Positions 13,841 through 28,842 of a stretch of DNA of 64,000 nucleotides are shown in pieces (within the stretch, counting starts at the first letter, position 1; every line of letters begins with the position of its first letter). The DNA is from Malus domestica (lineage: Eukaryota > Streptophyta > Magnoliopsida > Rosales > Rosaceae). The position numbers were made by a program, and so were the translations under genes. The notes beneath the pieces were generated by a model. The model was given only the letters and a program-made list of their open reading frames with translations, was not told the origin of the DNA and ran no database searches. Where the stretch lies: NCBI RefSeq assembly GCF_042453785.1, contig NC_091670.1, positions 40,931,501-40,995,500 of the forward strand, written 5' to 3'.

Positions 13841-13931
13841 GTGTGTGTGTATATATATATATGTACATATGTATGTATATGTATATGTATACGTATGTGT
13901 GTGCGTATGTGTATGTGTATGTGTATGTGTA
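13841..13931. repeat. GT/AT compound microsatellite
   Basis: The tract is (GT)n, then (AT)n, then interrupted (GTAT)n and (GTGTAT)n. Open frames on both strands here are low-complexity artefacts. Confidence 0.95.
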
Positions 13932-15124
13932 TTCCAATAAACTTGCTTATATCTTTGGAAATATGTATGTACCAACTGTCAAAGCATGTATATACCGGTG
14001 TCCAAGTTGAGCACAACAATGACACCCCATTCTATTCAATCTCAGTTATTGATACAGCGTTTGATGATCTAATTCACCTATTTTCTCTATTGCGATTTTG
14101 TCTTATATCTCTTGGTTAACATTAAAATTTGGATGGGGGAAAAAGGTTTGTGGTTAGATGGGTATTTGTTAACCCATAGTGCTCAACCACATAAGTTAGA
14201 CCTTTTAGTTGCTTTATTTTGCTCTAATCCTGTCAATTTTTTGGCTGACATTTCACGTAATTAAAGGTTTATATTTCCCACTAGGAAGTATCTGGGAAAA
14301 GAAAAGGGGAAGGAAACAAGAGCCGAAGTAAGGGCTGTTTTCTTTTCTTTTAAATTGTTTAACGTTTACGCTTTTTATTTGTCGAGTTCGTAATTTAGTT
14401 CATTTATACCGTGCTTTTGGCATGGTTTATTCTTTTAAGTGCAGGTTACCCTATAGCCATTACAATTTAGGTCTTTAGTTGTTTGATAGAAAATCGCTTT
14501 GATTCATCGTTTCTTATCGGATAGTTTGATCGTTATGCTCTTATTTCAGATCTTAACTCATTTTGGTTGCGAGTTTGTTCTGTAATTTTTTTTTCGTCTG
14601 CTATTAATAGCTTACCACATGTGGTAGCAGAGTGATTGCGTTAGTAGCTTATGTATACAAGTGAATTCAGATGACACAATGAGTTAGATATTCGAAAAAA
14701 TGTCTGTTCATTTTTTGAATCTTTAAAAACTGTTGAATCAATTTGAGTATGTAATTTTATGTTAATTGTTAGGTAAATTGCTGTTTTTTTTTCGCTGATA
14801 AAAAGTATAGAGTTTGGCTGTGTAAATGTGTGTAGTTTTATACATTTCGCTCGGTTGACAATTTGATAATGGCTGAAGTGCATTCTTTAATCAAATGTGT
14901 TTTCTTTCCTCGATCGTAAATGTCTTTTTGGTATTTTGCAGATCAAAACAAAGTGAAAGCTTTTGACTGAATTTTGCAACCGCTACTTTGCTGCTTTGGT
15001 AAAGTCTCAACTTCTTGATAATATCAATTAATTTTGGCTGTAATGTTAGGGTATTGAGTTGAATGCATATGCTACATGGCATAGGTCTAACATGATTAGA
15101 ACTTTAATATCATGATGTGTGATG
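13932..15124. other. Noncoding AT-rich spacer
   Basis: No coding similarity, RNA gene or clear element border was seen. Composition resembles long introns: T-rich, with several possible branch and acceptor strings. Confidence 0.45.
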
Positions 15125-15706
15125 CTAATTAAGCACAATATGAGTATATGTACCAAGAAAGACATGAGCATCTAACGGATCTACTTTCTTTGCAATTTCA
15201 ATTTGGGAATTGAATTTATTTACAAAATTACGATCCTTTTTAAAATTTAGAAAAGAGCATGTTAAAAGACCAATTTTCTTTACAAAAACTTGAATACAAA
15301 GTAGACCATCAGTGAAAACGAACCAACAACGATTATGGTAATTTAGTAAATTAAACATAAACCATCTTTGAGAGTCATACTCCCATTGTCGGTTTTCCTT
15401 GCGAGCATATTTCCTACCTAAAGTTTCCCAAACTGTGTTCTCAAACTGCTGCATCGGCATATCTTTCCAACTTCTAATAGTGTTTGGTCCCCATACTTTC
15501 CACAATTCATTTTGGATCTTAATAATAGCTGCTATATTGCTTGCAATTGTCAATGATTTAAGTTTTTTGTTTTCTTTTCTTTTTGGAAAGCATGAGTGTG
15601 AAGTTTTATTAGAGGTTGACAAACAAATATATATTGAATATTTCAAATAGACTTTAAATTTATCCCATAGAATTTCTCCTTTTCTTTTTATGATTGTTGT
15701 TGCCAT
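15125..15706 (-). other. Unrecognised 193-aa open frame, possibly a captured coding scrap
   Basis: An open frame in AT-rich DNA. The middle part (around NELWKVWGPNTIRSWKDM to NRQWEYDSQRW) has a protein-like composition with Trp and charged residues, while both ends look like random AT-rich translation. A related stretch occurs on the same strand at about 16739-16825 (ASNRADSIKIENAFWKL versus ASNIAAIIKIQNELWKV), so this is part of a repeat or of a duplicated exon. I do not recognise a family. It is probably not a functional gene. Confidence 0.25.
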
Positions 15707-15827
15707 GCTGAGAAAAAAAATTATATTAATGGCTGTTCATTTACCTCTGTAGTATTTCATACTTATTCTGATCTCCACTGGTTCTTTAAATGGTGTGGTT
15801 TTTCAATCAGTTAACAGTTTTTAAAAC

Positions 15828-15971
15828 GGGAGTTTTAACAAAACACTCATGGTACTGTTCATTTTTAACGAAAAAACACTTTTTTACCTTTAGCTGACAC
15901 TATTCACTATACCTTTAAAAATGATTTTTCATTAAAAGAGAAGTTTTTTTGGACTTTTCATTAGTTTTCCT
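15828..15971 (-). mobile_element. MITE copy, same family as 17318-17472
   Basis: In reverse orientation this matches the element at 17318-17472. It ends 'cttttcattagttttcct', the reverse complement of that copy's start, and shares the 'gtactgttca...aacgaaaaa' core. About 145 bp, no coding capacity. Confidence 0.7.
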
Positions 15972-17070
15972 TTTTTAAAATTCAAACAACATTATGGTTC
16001 TAAGTGTATTCATTTGGCTAGCGTCGGCTAAATCCTCTCGAAATTTGGTTTAGTTAGTACATATTTGTATAATATTTTGATAGAAAATGTGTTATATTCT
16101 CTCTGTATTTGGTTTGCAAAGGGAGGGCAACATTTTTCGGGCTTTGGATATTAAAGACTAAAGATGGTTTTACTTTGTTAATTAGTTTAATTAGCATGTG
16201 GTTTGGTGGGGTCTGGTACGTATGATTGAACTAAAGTGTGACAGAAGAAACTGTGAATAGTAATTGATAAATATTTCGCATTTTTTTCTATGGGCCATTT
16301 GTGTTCTATTTGGGTTGTATTTTGAGTCATGTAATTTAAATTGCATACAAAGGGCTAAAGAAGTAAATCCAGTATACAAGCTCTCACGGTAAAGTTTAAG
16401 TTGAAGCTACACTATGGAATTTTAAACATTTAGTTGAAATCTAAAGACTGAAAAATAAAAAAACTTAGAAGCTAAACTGAGTAGAGTTAAGTTTTTAGTC
16501 TCAAATATCCTTAGGCGGACACAAAATTTTGACCCCAACATCCAAGATTTTGATCCCAACAGCGTGGATAAACATGCTGTCAGACGACTGATTCCAAAAC
16601 ACATTTTAACAGCTTTATCCGGCTGATAATTCAGAACATTATCAAGTATAAATGACTGGTCGTCAGTTAAACCCTTATGAGATTTACCCTTTGTGTGTTA
16701 CACTTTTGCAAATTTAATCCGTTCCACCATCACAGTTTTTTTTACTTTTACAGTTTCCAGAATGCATTTTCGATCTTAATACTATCTGCTCTGTTGCTTG
16801 CAGTGATCAATTTTTAAAACTTGAAACAACATTATAGTTCTAAGGAAAATTTGGGAAGACCAAGGATGTAACCATCTTCGGTTTCACATTGTTCGCCATT
16901 AGATTTCCTAATATAAGTATTTTTTACATGATCTTACTGGTGAATTGTTAAACGGCACAAAGAGAGAAAACAGCGTGCAATTTTATAAACTAAACTTCAC
17001 ATGCATTCTCTTTAGTATGGGGTATCCGAGAAAATAGGTTTAAGGATTAGGTTTGGTTGGATTTCAACCA
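15972..17070. other. Noncoding spacer
   Basis: No gene was recognised. 16740-16845 is a diverged copy of sequence found on both sides of the MITE near 15500-16010 ('aacaacattatrgttctaag'). Confidence 0.45.
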
Positions 17071-17876
17071 TTACATTTCATAGATTTGAAATCTATTTAC
17101 TCTCTCATTTAATTCGTGTACGTTAACTCATTTAACTCAAATTTAATGAGATTTGGTCCTCCAATTTCTCGGATTTCCTAACAGATTTACATTCTTTGGA
17201 AATTTCAGGAATCCTGATTCTGGGAGGAACAATACGCTTCATTGCCTTCTTTAGGTATACAATTCTGCACATTGATTATATGTTCAAAGCCTAATTAGTT
17301 ATACACCATTTTTTTATAGGAAAACTAATGAAAAGGGCTTGAAAACTTTGAGTTTTAATGATAAGGACAAAATAAAGGGTAAAGTGAATAGTACCAGGAT
17401 TGACTTTTTAGTGTAAAAATGTGGTTTTTCGTTAAAGTGAACAGTACCGGGTGCTTTTCGTTAAAGTTCCTTTTTTTTTATTACCTTTGCAAAGCTTTTG
17501 TACTTAGATTTTAGATATGTGATTAGTCTTAGACTTTAGATATGTGATTAGTTTGTGAAGAATAGACGAGAAAACTAATCATGGGGACATACTTCTTTTT
17601 CGATTTTCTCCTCTGCATTGTTTCTTGAATGAAATTGGATTCATAGATGTAGGGATACAACAACGACTGAGGTGTGAATAAAAGGTCTAGGCGTAATGAT
17701 TTCAGGGTTTATAATTGATTCGAAAATATGAGAAAATGCTGCATTCTCTGTTTTTCTTTTGCTATTTGCTGTAGTGATTCCAACTTAGTATATACCCATT
17801 TTTATAGAACCATGAATGGTGGTTGTTAAATGTTGAGCCATTTGACAATCCTTAGTTCTGCATTCCTTCATTTTTG
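17071..17876. repeat. Copy 2 of the segmental duplication, with a nested MITE
   Basis: Homologous to 12690-13306 but enlarged by the MITE at 17318-17472 and a short internal repeat ('agatatgtgattagt' twice at about 17512-17550). A partial third copy of its tail follows at about 17876-17950. Confidence 0.8.
17318..17472 (+). mobile_element. MITE with imperfect terminal inverted repeats
   Basis: Starts AGGAAAACTAATGAAAAG and ends CTTTTCGTTAAAGTTCC, which are imperfect inverted repeats. It interrupts copy 2 of the duplication: the flanking sequence is continuous in copy 1 near 12930. It lies in a T-rich target that appears on both sides. Confidence 0.75.
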
Positions 17877-19423
17877 TTGCTGTTTGCTGTTGTCATTCCA
17901 ACTTAGTTTATACTTATTTTCATAGAACCATAAATGCTGGTTGTTAAATGCAGTCCAAATGTTCTATTCTAACTCAAAACCATCCTCTTCAAAAAATGAA
18001 CAATCTCACTGATTTTCATTAAACGTACTCCACAGTAAACCATTATTTACTCTATTTAGCCTATTCCTTCTAAAACCAACGTTCTCACACTCTAACCCAT
18101 GTACTAATTAAGAACCGCCTGCGATACCTCATCCTTACTTTAGGCCTTTAAATTAATATGGTGACAGAAGATGCATTCCCGTTGTTAGCAGCTTTTATTT
18201 CGTTAAATATAAATTTGTCGTACATTAAGTCCATTGAACTGTCCCAGTTAAAGCCCATTGCATTGTTTCAAATTGTGTTACTATTCTTGTATCCATTTGT
18301 TTGCGCTTCGAATTCTAACTCTCAATCTCACTGATTTGTTGTAGTTTAGATCAAGATCTTATTGCAACGTTGTGATCTGCTCTTCTTGCTGCCTTTATCT
18401 AGGAATCCGCACCTATTGCATTTGAATCAAGGCTTTGGTATGTCACCTAAACTAATATACATTGTTTCCCTGTGCTTTCCGTTTGGAGTTAATGCAAATT
18501 TATCATGTTTCAGTCGATTGTTTGGTTTTATCAGCTTATGTCATTCTTTTGCTACCTGCTTTGTTTCTCATTCTTGATTATCTCTGTAATCTTTTGATAC
18601 TTAACAAGTTCATTGGTTTCTTTGTTTTTGTTGGTTTTAACTTGGTCTCAACCATTCTATTATTGTTCATAGGTGCATTGGTGTCATCTGTGATTTTGCT
18701 TTAACTAGCTGTTCCTAATTCTTAGTCGAATGTTGTTAGTCATTTTATATTATTTTTTTGTCAATTGCTTTCTTTCTTTGTTGCATTTTCAATTTCCAAA
18801 CCATTCTTCAGACGTTAGTTACTTTGCTTGGTTGGTGTGGTTGGTGTTTTCGTTAGGTTTTCCTAAGAGTCAACAATCTCATCCTTCCCAAAGTACATTA
18901 ATAAGTGCTGTTAATAACTATGCTCTCCGAACAAACCTAAGTTATTTCCAAAAAACTCACAGCTTCTATATTTGAGTTTTAAAATTTTTTGACACAGTTA
19001 TTTTAAGATCTACAAGCTAAACACATTTTTCTTTCTAAATACATAAATATTAACGTTGTATTTAATTTGTTATTCAGGGTTAATAAAATGGTGAAAGAGA
19101 TTGATCGAAGCGAACAACAAATTCTAGAAGGCGATTTGGTAAATTTTTTTTAAGGGAACTGATTTAAGGCTCGAAACGATGAAAAGAATGAAGGAACGAT
19201 AGTGAAATATTTCGATACTGCCCCAGGACCCAGTACAAAGAAATCAGTGAAAATAGAAAAAACAAGGTTCAGTTTGCGTGTTTATGGTAAGGGCCCAAAC
19301 CGAAACAAATTGGTGGTGCACACTCTCTACTCACTTTATATATCCTTTTGTCCTTCATTATTATGTTGAATTTATTTAGATAAATGTTTCTTATTCATCC
19401 AATTACGATTAGTACACTGATTT
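17877..19423. other. T-rich noncoding region, probable Helitron interior
   Basis: Short hydrophobic frames at 18362-18975 are translations of T-rich DNA and have no recognisable domain. A small exon-like piece at about 19088-19137 (MVKEIDRSEQQILEGD) follows an 'ag' and precedes 'gtaaat'; source unknown. Confidence 0.4.
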
Positions 19424-19453
19424 CCCGCAGCATAGCGCGGGCTTATTTTCTAG
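19424..19453 (+). mobile_element. Helitron 3' terminus (hairpin plus CTAG|T)
   Basis: A GC hairpin (CCCGC at 19424-19428, 8-nt loop, GCGGG at 19437-19441) is followed by CTTATTTT and CTAG at 19450-19453, then host T. This is the canonical right end of a rolling-circle Helitron. The left end (TC after a host A) was not located, so the size is unknown. No Rep/helicase frame is present, so the element is non-autonomous. Confidence 0.75.
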
Positions 19454-19634
19454 TCTTATCTAAATTTTCTTTTTCGCCAACTGAAATTAAAAAGGATAAT
19501 ATTATTAATAATAATCGCTAAATAAAATTGAGACCATTTTTGTGGATTTTTCTTGATTGACAACCACATGTGTCCTTGTCCCTGGATGATCACTTTAATA
19601 TTTTAGAAGGTGGCAAAATATAAGGATATGTTAT

Positions 19635-20178
19635 TGTGGAGCAAAAAATAATCACAAAGTGACACGTGGATTTTGAGTGAAGATGACAAATTTACCCTCA
19701 AGGCATACCGGGTTTCCTACATGAGAGCAGTGGAGAATCATCCACAACCAAATCAGGAGTACTCAAAATAGGTAACAAGTTCAAATTAGTCTCATCCATC
19801 CTCATTCCAAAACCTCCAAAAACTTCCCAAAACATTTCTTTTATTATGATAATTAGCCAATTAATATATTTATACCTAATTAATATATTAATTGCTAATT
19901 GAATTACCAAATAACACCCCAAAACACACCCCATTCCCTATATATATGACCCTATTTCTTCTAAAAAGCTAAGTCTAAAACTCTTGCAAAAACTCCCAAA
20001 AACTCTTCAAATATTTTTCTCTCTAAATTCTAACTTTGGCATCGGAGGTTCTTGAGCCAAAGCTCCCCCCCCCCAATTCATCGTGGGCGCGTGAGGCTCT
20101 TGGCCTTGACCTAAGGTGTTAATTGTTTTGTAGGTGCAATTTTGTCTAAGAAGAAGAAGGCAGAAATTTACATCCACA
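19635..20178 (+). repeat. Left LTR of the 19.6-23.6 kb element
   Basis: Starts TGTGGAGC, ends CATCCACA, about 544 bp. TATATATAA-like sequence at about 19938-19948 could be its TATA box. Confidence 0.85.
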
Positions 20179-21029
20179 AAATGGTGATTTCATTGAGAGT
20201 TGAAATCCATACTCGTAGAAGACTCTCGCATAAAAAGGTTTTTCTTTATTTTCTAGTCAGTTTGAATATTTTTCATACGTTCTTATTATTAGAATTTTTT
20301 ATTTGCAAATGTTCTTTGATAAAACGTATAAGAAAAATATAATGGCTACAAATTTAGAAAATTTCATAAGTGAAAATTCCAATACTCAAGAAATGGGATC
20401 GCGAAGATCCATGAGGCAAAATGCGGTCGTAAGCAGAGTGACACCACCACTACAAGATTCCACCATGGCCCAAGCCATGCCATCCAAGCTTGCACGGGCC
20501 CAAGCCCAAGCCTCGCATTCGCATGCACCACGCATTGAGCAGCCTGCTCTCGCAACCCAGCCTGGTCCCTGCCGATCAACCCACTCCCGTGGCCTAACCT
20601 ACTCCCGTGGCCTAGCCTGCTCTCACCGGGCAGCCCACTCCAGTGGCCCAGCTTACTCCCGCAGCCCAGCCTGCCCCCGTGGCCTCCCAAACAGCCTAAG
20701 TCAGCTCATGACTATCTCAACCTTCTGGACCTACCATCAAGTCGAGGGCATTTTCACCACATTTCTCCGTGGATTTGACATTTCCCAACTTAAATCTCGC
20801 GCCCAGAGCCTACCACACTTCCATTACTTAAAGAGGCACATTCCTTCAAAGCTCTTCCAATCTAAATGGCGAACAACACTTGTCTCGACAAGTCATAGAG
20901 TTGACGAGCGTCCTTGCACAACAGATAACCTTGGTGAACCAGCTTTTGCGGCGCACCAAGATGCAATGTGCCCCAAACGAGGTGTCCCAAAGTAGGACAA
21001 GGGCAGATAAAAAACCTTTCCAGTAGTAT

Positions 21030-21200
21030 CCCGGCAAGCAACCACTCGACCATCCACGAACTGAGCGTTTGGGCAGCGTACACTTCCGATTGGGCCCTCG
21101 AGATAACGTATACTCTCGTCTTAGCGCACGGAGGAGCGTGCACTATCGACTAGGCCCACGAACGAGCATACACTCACGGTTGAGGACGCACTCCGATAAT
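21030..21200. repeat. Degenerate tandem repeat, about 35-bp unit
   Basis: Blocks of 'gcgtacactyycgaytrggccc' recur with variation ('cgtacacttccgattgggcc', 'cgtgcactatcgactaggcc', 'catacactcacggtt'). Noncoding interior of the LTR element. Confidence 0.6.
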
Positions 21201-21747
21201 TAACATGAGTAGCCTTCCAAGTGAAGTATTCATTCGCGGCTAGACCCGTAAGAAGTATCATTCACATCACATCGGAGCAGGCAGCACAACAGACGGAAAG
21301 AAGCAGTCACTTAATCCAGCTCAAGTTCAACCAGCAGCCTGTGAGTTACATGCTTGCCTGCTAGGAACATACCACACCCACCGCAGTTGCGGCATAGACG
21401 AGCCGAAAATATGGAAGAACAGCTTAGACCAGCACAACACGATCGGGGGCAGTCGAGAGCTCTGCCACCCCAACAAAAGAAAATTCAGGAAGAAGTAGAA
21501 AGGTTCCTGACCAAGCAATTGCACAATTTCTCGGGCCAACCAAGCCTCAAAAGGGCATAAGATGAAACACCTAATGATGGCGCAATAATTCAGAGAGCAG
21601 CTCACTGTGCTTACACCCTTACGTGGGTTCCACAATTAGTTCGAAGTCTCAAGCAATTCGCCAAACAAGACCTTGCAGCATGATGATTATTTCAGTTGTC
21701 CAGCAGTCCAGCTTTCCTCAGCTGCACTCACGACAACTACTTTCATG

Positions 21748-22296
21748 CTCTCCAATGCGAGAGAATAAACTAATTGCTCTCCAGTGCGAAAGGGTAAACC
21801 AATTCCCCGACACCCGTATGGGTCTACTCTCTAGTGTGAAAGGATAAACTAATTGCTTTGTAATGCGAGAGGGTAAACCAATTCCCCGACACCCGTATGG
21901 GTCTGCTCTCCAGTACGAGAGGATAAACTAATGGTTCTCCAGTGCAAAAGGGTAAACCAATTCCCCGACACCCATATGGGTATGTTCTCCAGTGCGAGAG
22001 GATAAACTAATTGCTCTCCAATGCGAGAGAGTAAACTAATTCCCCGACACCCATATGGGTCTACTCTTCAATGCGAGAGGATAAACTAATTGCTCTCTAG
22101 TGCGAGAGGGTAAACTAATTGCTCTCCAGTGTGAGAGGGTAAACCATTTCCCCGACACCCATATGGGTCGACTCTCCAATGCGAGAAGATAAACTAATTA
22201 CTCTCCAGTGTGAGAGGATAAACTAATTGCTCTCTAGTGCGAGAGGGTAAACTAATTCCTCGACACCCATATGGGTAAGCTCTCCAGTGCGAGAAG
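21748..22296. repeat. Tandem array of short hairpin units
   Basis: About sixteen copies of CTCTCCAGTGCGAGAG-like units (stem CTCTC/GAGAG, 6-nt loop) are separated by 'gataaactaattg', with six interspersed ACCC(A/G)TATGGGT palindromes preceded by 'ttccccgac'. The array lies inside the coding-poor LTR element. Confidence 0.85.
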
Positions 22297-23077
22297 GTCA
22301 CTTAGCTTAAAAGATCGAATGCTTGAAAATCAACTAGGTAGCAAATGGTCAAGGGGCAGCAGCCACTTTTGCACTTAACAGTTCACTCATCCGACACTTC
22401 ATTTTCAGCAGCTCCGATCTTGGCAGCTTTATCCTTGACTGCTCCATCTATGGCAGCTGAGAAATTAAGCTCAAGCAGTTTCCTCATTTTTGGTAAGCAG
22501 CCCAGACATGGCAGCCCAAACCGTTGCCCATGCCACACCACTTCCTCGGCCCATGCCGAGCTAATCCTTGGCTTCAATCAAGCCGAGCAGAACAAGCAAT
22601 GGCCCCTGCCACACCACCTCATTGGCCCATGACAAGTCAACTTTTTACCCCTGCCAGTTGACGTGCCGCACCACCCTGACAGCTGCCCCGTGGCAGCACC
22701 TCCCAAGAAGAAGACAATGAGAATTAAGTTTTCCTTACATCGGTGCGGCGCGAAGAAGACGAAGAAAGCAACGAAAGACGGTCATTTGCACGGGCAAGTG
22801 TAGAAGATTGCTAAGGGAGGGGGAACAAATATCCTCTAAGCTTTCTCTATCTTGTAGGGTAGAATAAATCGCTCTCCAAAGTTGATTTAACAACCCACTT
22901 AAGGTGGGCTTAAATAGGCTTTGAGAGAAATTTATTTCCCTTTCCTAGAAGAATCTGATTTCATATTAAAGAGGGAATCTACATCAAAATAGGAAGCAGT
23001 CCTAAGCTTCCTATAGCAAGAAGATCTCTACACCTGCTGCACTTTCCTATGAACAGCCCAGCAGGTGTGGAGGCATT

Positions 23078-23604
23078 TATGGAGCCAAAAATAATCACAA
23101 AGCGACACGTGGATTTTTAGGTGAAGATGACAAATTTACCCTCGAGGCATACCGGGTCTCCTACACACGAGCAGTGGAGAATTATCCATCAACCAAATCA
23201 GGAGTACCCAAAATAGGTAACAAGTTCAAATTGGTCTCATCCATCCTCATTCCATAACCTCCAAAAACTTCCCAAAACATTTCTTTTATTATGATAATTA
23301 GCCAATTAATATATTTATACCTAATTAATATATTAATTGCTAATTGAATCACCAAATAACACCCCAAAACACACCCCATTCCCTATATATATGACCTTAT
23401 TTCTTCTAAAAAGCTAAGTCTAAAACTCTTGCAAAAACTCCCAAAAAATCTCCAAATTCTAACTTTGGCATCGAAGGTTCTTGGGTCAAAGCTCCCCCCC
23501 AATTCATCATGGGCGCGTGAGGCACTTGGCCTTGACCAAAGGTGTTAATTGTTTTGTAGGTACAATTTTGTCCAAGAAGAAGAAGGCGAAAATTTGCATC
23601 CACA
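23078..23604 (+). repeat. Right LTR of the 19.6-23.6 kb element
   Basis: About 527 bp. The start reads TATGGAGCC where the left LTR has TGTGGAGC. It lies after a purine-rich 'aggtgtggagg' that may be the polypurine tract. Confidence 0.85.
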
Positions 23605-23811
23605 GTTATCGTCCCACTGTGTATCTGTCTCACCCTTGTTCCTCACTTTGATAATTTGATATGGTGGAAGCTCGTCATGCCTGCTAGCTTGTGCACTGCA
23701 TCCATTACTCTTATTGCTTTAATTGACCAACTCCACAAGTATGGTGGTTTTCATGTTTTTAATAAAATTCCATGCAGCCGCTACTTAGTACTACGGTCTT
23801 GCCACATAATA
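23605..23811. other. Intergenic spacer
   Basis: No gene or repeat border was seen. Confidence 0.4.
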
Positions 23812-23968
23812 CAATGATTTAGTGGTATTTCTATTCACTTGTAAGTAAGAGGTCTTAGGTTCGATTCTCACCAAAGAAGAATTTGAACCACATTACTGCT
23901 AGCACATTGTGAGGCTAAACCCACCCCTACCACTTAGTATAGATAATATCGTTTGTTAAAAAAAAAAA
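23812..23968 (+). mobile_element. tRNA-derived SINE, copy 1
   Basis: Carries a pol III B-box-like GGTTCGATTCT (23858-23868), an upstream 'tagtggtattt' A-box-like block, a conserved body ('gaaccacattactgctagcacattgtgaggcta') and a 3' 'tttgttaaaaaaaaaa' tail. Related copies are at 38503-38651, 39017-39178 (reverse) and 53473-53620. Confidence 0.8.
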
Positions 23969-25458
23969 TCCATCAAGCCACTATATTTTATTATTCGTAG
24001 ACATTAGTTATATATTAATATATAAGCGCTATGTTATTGATAATTGTGTATGATATAAATATACATACCCTTTAAGAAGAGAGATTTCCATTTTTTTCAA
24101 AAAATGGGAATTAGTTGTGGGATCCACTCTACATCGAACTTCAACGATCCAAACAATTTATTCTCTGTAAGTCTTGATTCATAGATTATCCTTAACAAAA
24201 TTCAATTCAATCCAAAACTATTTACCTATTATATTATCACAAAGAAATTTCCTTGCTTCTTATAGAACAAAGTGTTCATCAATTTATTTGAACTCAATTA
24301 AATGCCTTAAATATCAATTTTGTTAATATTTTGCAAAGATGATCTAAGAGGTGCAACTTGAAAGATAGACCATTAGAATCTTTGAAGTTTGATGTGGTGT
24401 GAATCCCACTACTAATCCTCATTTTAAAAGTAAAATAGAGATCCCTTTCTTTATATTGATGATTAATCTAGACATATAAATCTTCATATATATGGGTTAA
24501 TCTCAATTCACTACCCCAAAGTTTCTTGGTTTTCAACATTTGGTACATGAAGTTTTTTTCATCCTAGAATGGTACATAAAGTTATAATTTTGGGACACTT
24601 TCATACATCCATTAAGGTTGTTGTTAAGTTTACCATTAATTGATGACGTGGCATCCACATGGACAATGACTGGGTGCCACGTGGATATTAAAAAATAAAA
24701 AAATGTAATTAATAAAATAATAAAAACTAAAAAAATTAAATAAAAAAAATTTGGGCATCTTCTCCCTCACCTCTTCCGACCCCCTTCCCTTCTCTCCTCT
24801 GCACCAACCCTTCCCCCTCCCTCTTTGACTCGACCCACTCCATTTTTCTATCTCTCTCTCTCTCCTTCCCACATCTCTCTCCATCAATGGCCTCCTCCAA
24901 GTCCACATCTCACCTAAACCCTATCAGGCTCCGGATCTTCTCCTTGGCCCACGTCTCCGCCCATTTCTTTGGCCGGCGGCACCACCTGGAGCATCTCCTG
25001 CTCTACTGCTTATAGCCGCACACAATTCATGCTCCTCCCCCTCGCCATTGCTACTCTCATTCGTTTTCGTTTTGGTGGTGAGGTGGCGCTCTCTCATCCA
25101 CCGCCACCACCTCCATCATCATCTATGTCTCTATTTCTTGGTCTAGTTTGAGCTAAAACAGTCACTACAATAAAAAAAAGAGTGAGAAGAGGGCAAATAA
25201 AGTTGATTAAGTAAGCTTTATGATAATTAATTAGCCAAAACCAGCACCTAAATACTCATCATCAAGGTTTCGGATGACAATTAGATAGCGGCTCAGGTAA
25301 ATGTCTAATTTTTTATCCGCTGTTAGTTCTGATAAATTTAATGAGATTTCTTTTATCATTCATTATGGTCATTTTAAAGTTAGCAATTGAGTTTAGGCCA
25401 TTGAAGTTTCATCATTAATTTGATTTTTTTTTCTTGAACAAAACATACGGGTAATATT
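23969..25458. other. Intergenic: unclassified repeat and gene-like scrap
   Basis: About 24490-24690 ('ggtacatgaagtttttttca...tgccacgtgg') has the look of a dispersed noncoding transposon terminus. 24750-24880 is CT-rich. From ATG 24887 a GC-richer frame (MASSKSTSHLNPIRLRIF...) runs about 43 codons to a stop. It differs in composition from its surroundings and may be a captured exon; family not recognised. 25240-25290 matches sequence upstream of SRLK-3. Confidence 0.4.
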
Positions 25459-28325
<2,867 letters not shown>

Positions 28326-28842
28326 GCGGAAGCCAAATGTTATATCACAGTGCAATGTTACCACCATCCTCCACTGCCTTCCAAACATGAATTGCATTTT
28401 ACGCCATACATACAAATGGATCCAAAGCTGTACATATCTGGATGGACAAAAAAAGTTATGTCAGGGCCAATGTTTTAGTGTAAACTATGTTTTTATGTGA
28501 GCACCTTAACAAGTTTTTGGTGGCAATTTTTATTGTTTTTTTTTAACTCCCAAAATTGACTGAAAGTAGGGAATTATACCTCATAGTTTTTAATTAATTG
28601 GTTTTGTAAAGTTTTTACGGCCATAAAATATATTTTATAGCATTAAGAGTTTTAACTTCAAGTTCTACATGAAGATATTCTAGGCCACAGAATAATTTCT
28701 GGGATCTGGATAGTCTTCTCAATGTCAAACATGAACTTTACGAAACTTCCTGTGCAGCGAGAATGACACGAGAAAATATCTTTTAACGTTTTTGAGAAAA
28801 TATTCTATAATAATTTTTGTAGAAATTCGCAAAACCAATGTC
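28326..28842. other. 3' flank of SRLK-2, no gene seen
   Basis: AT-rich, with no recognisable coding or RNA features. Confidence 0.5.

Larger units (their letters stand above)
19635..23604 (+). mobile_element. Non-autonomous LTR retroelement (LARD-like), TSD GTTAT
   Basis: Direct repeats at 19635-20178 and 23078-23604 are LTRs: both contain 'aataatcacaaag', 'gacacgtggattt' and 'ggcataccgggt' and end '...catccaca'. The 5-bp duplication GTTAT flanks the whole (19630-19634, 23605-23609). The LTRs differ by many substitutions and small indels, so this is an older insertion. The 2.9-kb interior encodes no recognisable gag or pol. A 230-aa frame at 20303-20995 is Ser/Arg/Ala-rich with 18-bp tandem repeats at about 20575-20690 and matches no family I know. 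The element would have needed enzymes from a relative to move. Confidence 0.88.

Noticed and set aside
13746-14119. Overlapping frames on both strands
   Set aside because: They arise from the GT/AT microsatellite at 13841-13931.
18362-18975. Hydrophobic small membrane proteins
   Set aside because: Phe/Leu-rich frames are expected from T-rich DNA; no conserved motif or splice context.
20303-20995. 230-aa protein gene
   Set aside because: Contains 18-bp tandem repeats, low-complexity Ser/Arg/Ala sequence and no gag or pol motif, inside an old LTR element. Kept only as a remark.
21748-22296. CRISPR-like regular repeats
   Set aside because: Plant nuclear setting. Both repeat and spacer are repeated, the array lies inside an LTR element, and there are no cas genes.
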